A stretch of DNA of 5,713 nucleotides, taken from the NCBI GenBank assembly GCA_016839545.1, contig JAEOUB010000587.1, positions 1-5,713 on the forward strand. Reading direction: 5' to 3'. Below, in pieces: positions 4,970 through 5,713 of this stretch. How positions within the stretch are numbered: position 1 is the first letter of the stretch; every line of letters starts with the position of its first letter. Position numbers and translations under genes: made by a program. The notes below the pieces were generated by a model, which was not told where the DNA came from, did no database searches, and saw only the letters and a list, made by a program, of their open reading frames with translations. Source of the stretch: Candidatus Kariarchaeota archaeon. Its GTDB lineage: Archaea; Asgardarchaeota; Heimdallarchaeia; Heimdallarchaeales; Kariarchaeaceae.

Positions 4970-5713
4970 AGTAGTTTGAGAATGATATCTTTGGGATCCC
5001 CATCAGGTAGGGTATCAGCAAATTCTGACAGGACCTCTCGAGAGTCATCAATCAATGTCGGTGTCAGTCGAGTCACTCCTTCTTTCACCACTTCAAGCCC
5101 GTGCTCATCATTGAGGACACAGCCAAGGTGAAAACTGACATTTCCTGCAATAGTACGACCTGTGGGTAATTCTATAAAATCAGGTTTCACAATCTTGAGA
5201 TCTCCCATCTCGATTTTTTTCTCACAGTAACCACACGCTGCCCGACCCGATGGTGCAACCTGAAATTCTACAGGTTTTCCTCCCGGACGCTTCCATGCCT
5301 TACTTACATACAGCTCAAAACCCTCTGTATTTGCATCCAAGTCAGCATCTGTCGGGTTGACCAGCACGGTTGCCTGTGATGCTGCATGAAACTGGATGTT
5401 CTCATTGGAAGCCAGAAATGAACGGGCATTGAGTACCACCACGGTATCACCCTTGTTCATCTCAATCTCAGCATGATCTCCCCAGAGGAATATGGATGAT
5501 CTGTGATTCTCATCTTTGACAAATACCTTAGACATTTCCTGATCCTCTCCCTGGGGGTTGGTGTCAGTTGCTCTGCCCAGCTTACGTATGACCTCAGCCG
5601 AGATATTGACGATAGCATCAACATCCTCGATTGTGGAGAGACCTTTTACCGCAACACCTGCAGTGTTCCGCTTTTTCTTGAACTCCTCGATCTCTGCAAG
5701 TGTATCATCATCA
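4966..5713 (-). CDS. RPA-like OB-fold protein with PARP-type zinc finger, N-terminus outside the window
   Basis: The frame is open from the TAG at 4966-4968 to the window edge, giving 248 visible residues (counted from the edge). A charged, helical piece (1-20) leads into an OB fold (about 27-121): a first strand DVDAIVNISAEVI, then VFVKDENHRSSIFLWGD, then NKGDTVVVLNARSF. This is the 'V-x-D-x-G-x-I-x-LWGD ... GD-x-V-x-I-x-NA' pattern of archaeal RPA, which binds single-stranded DNA. After a linker comes SGRAACGYCEKKI (156-168). Cys160, Cys163, His195 and Cys198 give C-x2-C-x31-H-x2-C, the layout of the PARP1/DNA ligase III finger that recognises nicks and DNA ends, including the conserved SGRA-x-C-x2-C start. 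A tail of about 50 residues closes the protein. The ATG at 5535 (residue 60) has GGAGAGG upstream but lies inside the OB fold, so it is unlikely to be the start. Role inferred: binding single-stranded or broken DNA in replication or repair. Confidence 0.8.
   Translation of the reverse strand, partial: DDDTLAEIEEFKKKRNTAGVAVKGLSTIEDVDAIVNISAEVIRKLGRATDTNPQGEDQEMSKVFVKDENHRSSIFLWGDHAEIEMNKGDTVVVLNARSFLASNENIQFHAASQATVLVNPTDADLDANTEGFELYVSKAWKRPGGKPVEFQVAPSGRAACGYCEKKIEMGDLKIVKPDFIELPTGRTIAGNVSFHLGCVLNDEHGLEVVKEGVTRLTPTLIDDSREVLSEFADTLPDGDPKDIILKLL
5119..5250 (-). other. PARP-type zinc finger coding segment
   Basis: The ligand codons are Cys at 5233-5235 and 5224-5226, His at 5128-5130 and Cys at 5119-5121. 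The finger starts with SGRAACGYC, matching the SGRA-x-C-x2-C opening of PARP fingers, and continues with a basic-hydrophobic strand (GDLKIV) like the G-x-LRI strand there. The HLGC end matches H-x2-C. All four zinc ligands are intact. The C-terminal fingers of known archaeal RPA proteins have a much shorter gap between ligand pairs. Confidence 0.65.

Noticed and set aside
5119..5250. The finger as the ordinary C-terminal zinc finger of archaeal RPA
   Set aside because: The 31-residue gap between ligand pairs and the SGRA opening fit the PARP type better; kept as an alternative to be tested by profile search.
3321..5562. 12-base match CTGGGGGTTGGT at 3321 and 5551
   Set aside because: Both copies lie inside unrelated coding regions in the same frame (Thr-Asn-Pro-Gln); a chance match with no extension on either side.
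1..5713. tRNA, rRNA, CRISPR, insertion sequence or defence system
   Set aside because: No cloverleaf, repeat array, transposase or terminal inverted repeats were seen; coding regions fill nearly the whole window.

Overview
The window looks archaeal, and several details fit an Asgard archaeon, possibly of the Thorarchaeota type. Pointers are: AT-rich TATA-like boxes about 25-30 bases ahead of starts whose mRNAs would be (nearly) leaderless; a replication protein A (RPA)-like OB fold; a large N-glycosylation-rich, single-pass surface protein with Ig-like domains; and base composition somewhat under 50 % GC by eye. This assignment is inference. No rRNA, tRNA, mobile element or CRISPR array was seen.

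Layout. (i) 1-2023, plus strand: the 3' end of a gene for a beta-sandwich, lectin-like protein; 5 bases later a type I surface protein (signal peptide, beta-sandwich ectodomain, one membrane helix, helical cytoplasmic tail of about 100 residues); then a small acidic helical protein built on a 31-residue duplication. (ii) 2020-4085, minus strand: an MFS transporter, then a protein of unknown function with a possible CxxC/HxxH zinc site. (iii) 4199-4969, plus strand: a nitrilase-superfamily amidase with the full Glu-Lys-Cys triad, close to the YafV/omega-amidase group. (iv) 4966-5713, minus strand, 5' end outside the window: an RPA-like OB fold followed by a finger closely resembling the DNA-break-sensing zinc finger of PARP1 and DNA ligase III.

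The genes do not form one pathway. The first two probably belong together as cell-surface proteins. The transporter and the amidase are divergent from a 113-base spacer that holds an AT block readable as a TATA box on either strand. Both convergent gene pairs overlap by exactly 4 bases through palindromic stops (TTAA and CTAG).

The strongest lead is the OB fold plus PARP-type finger at 4966-5713, a candidate archaeal sensor of single-stranded or broken DNA. Its reading frame stays open to the window edge, so the first ATG (5535) is internal and starting there would cut the OB fold in half.
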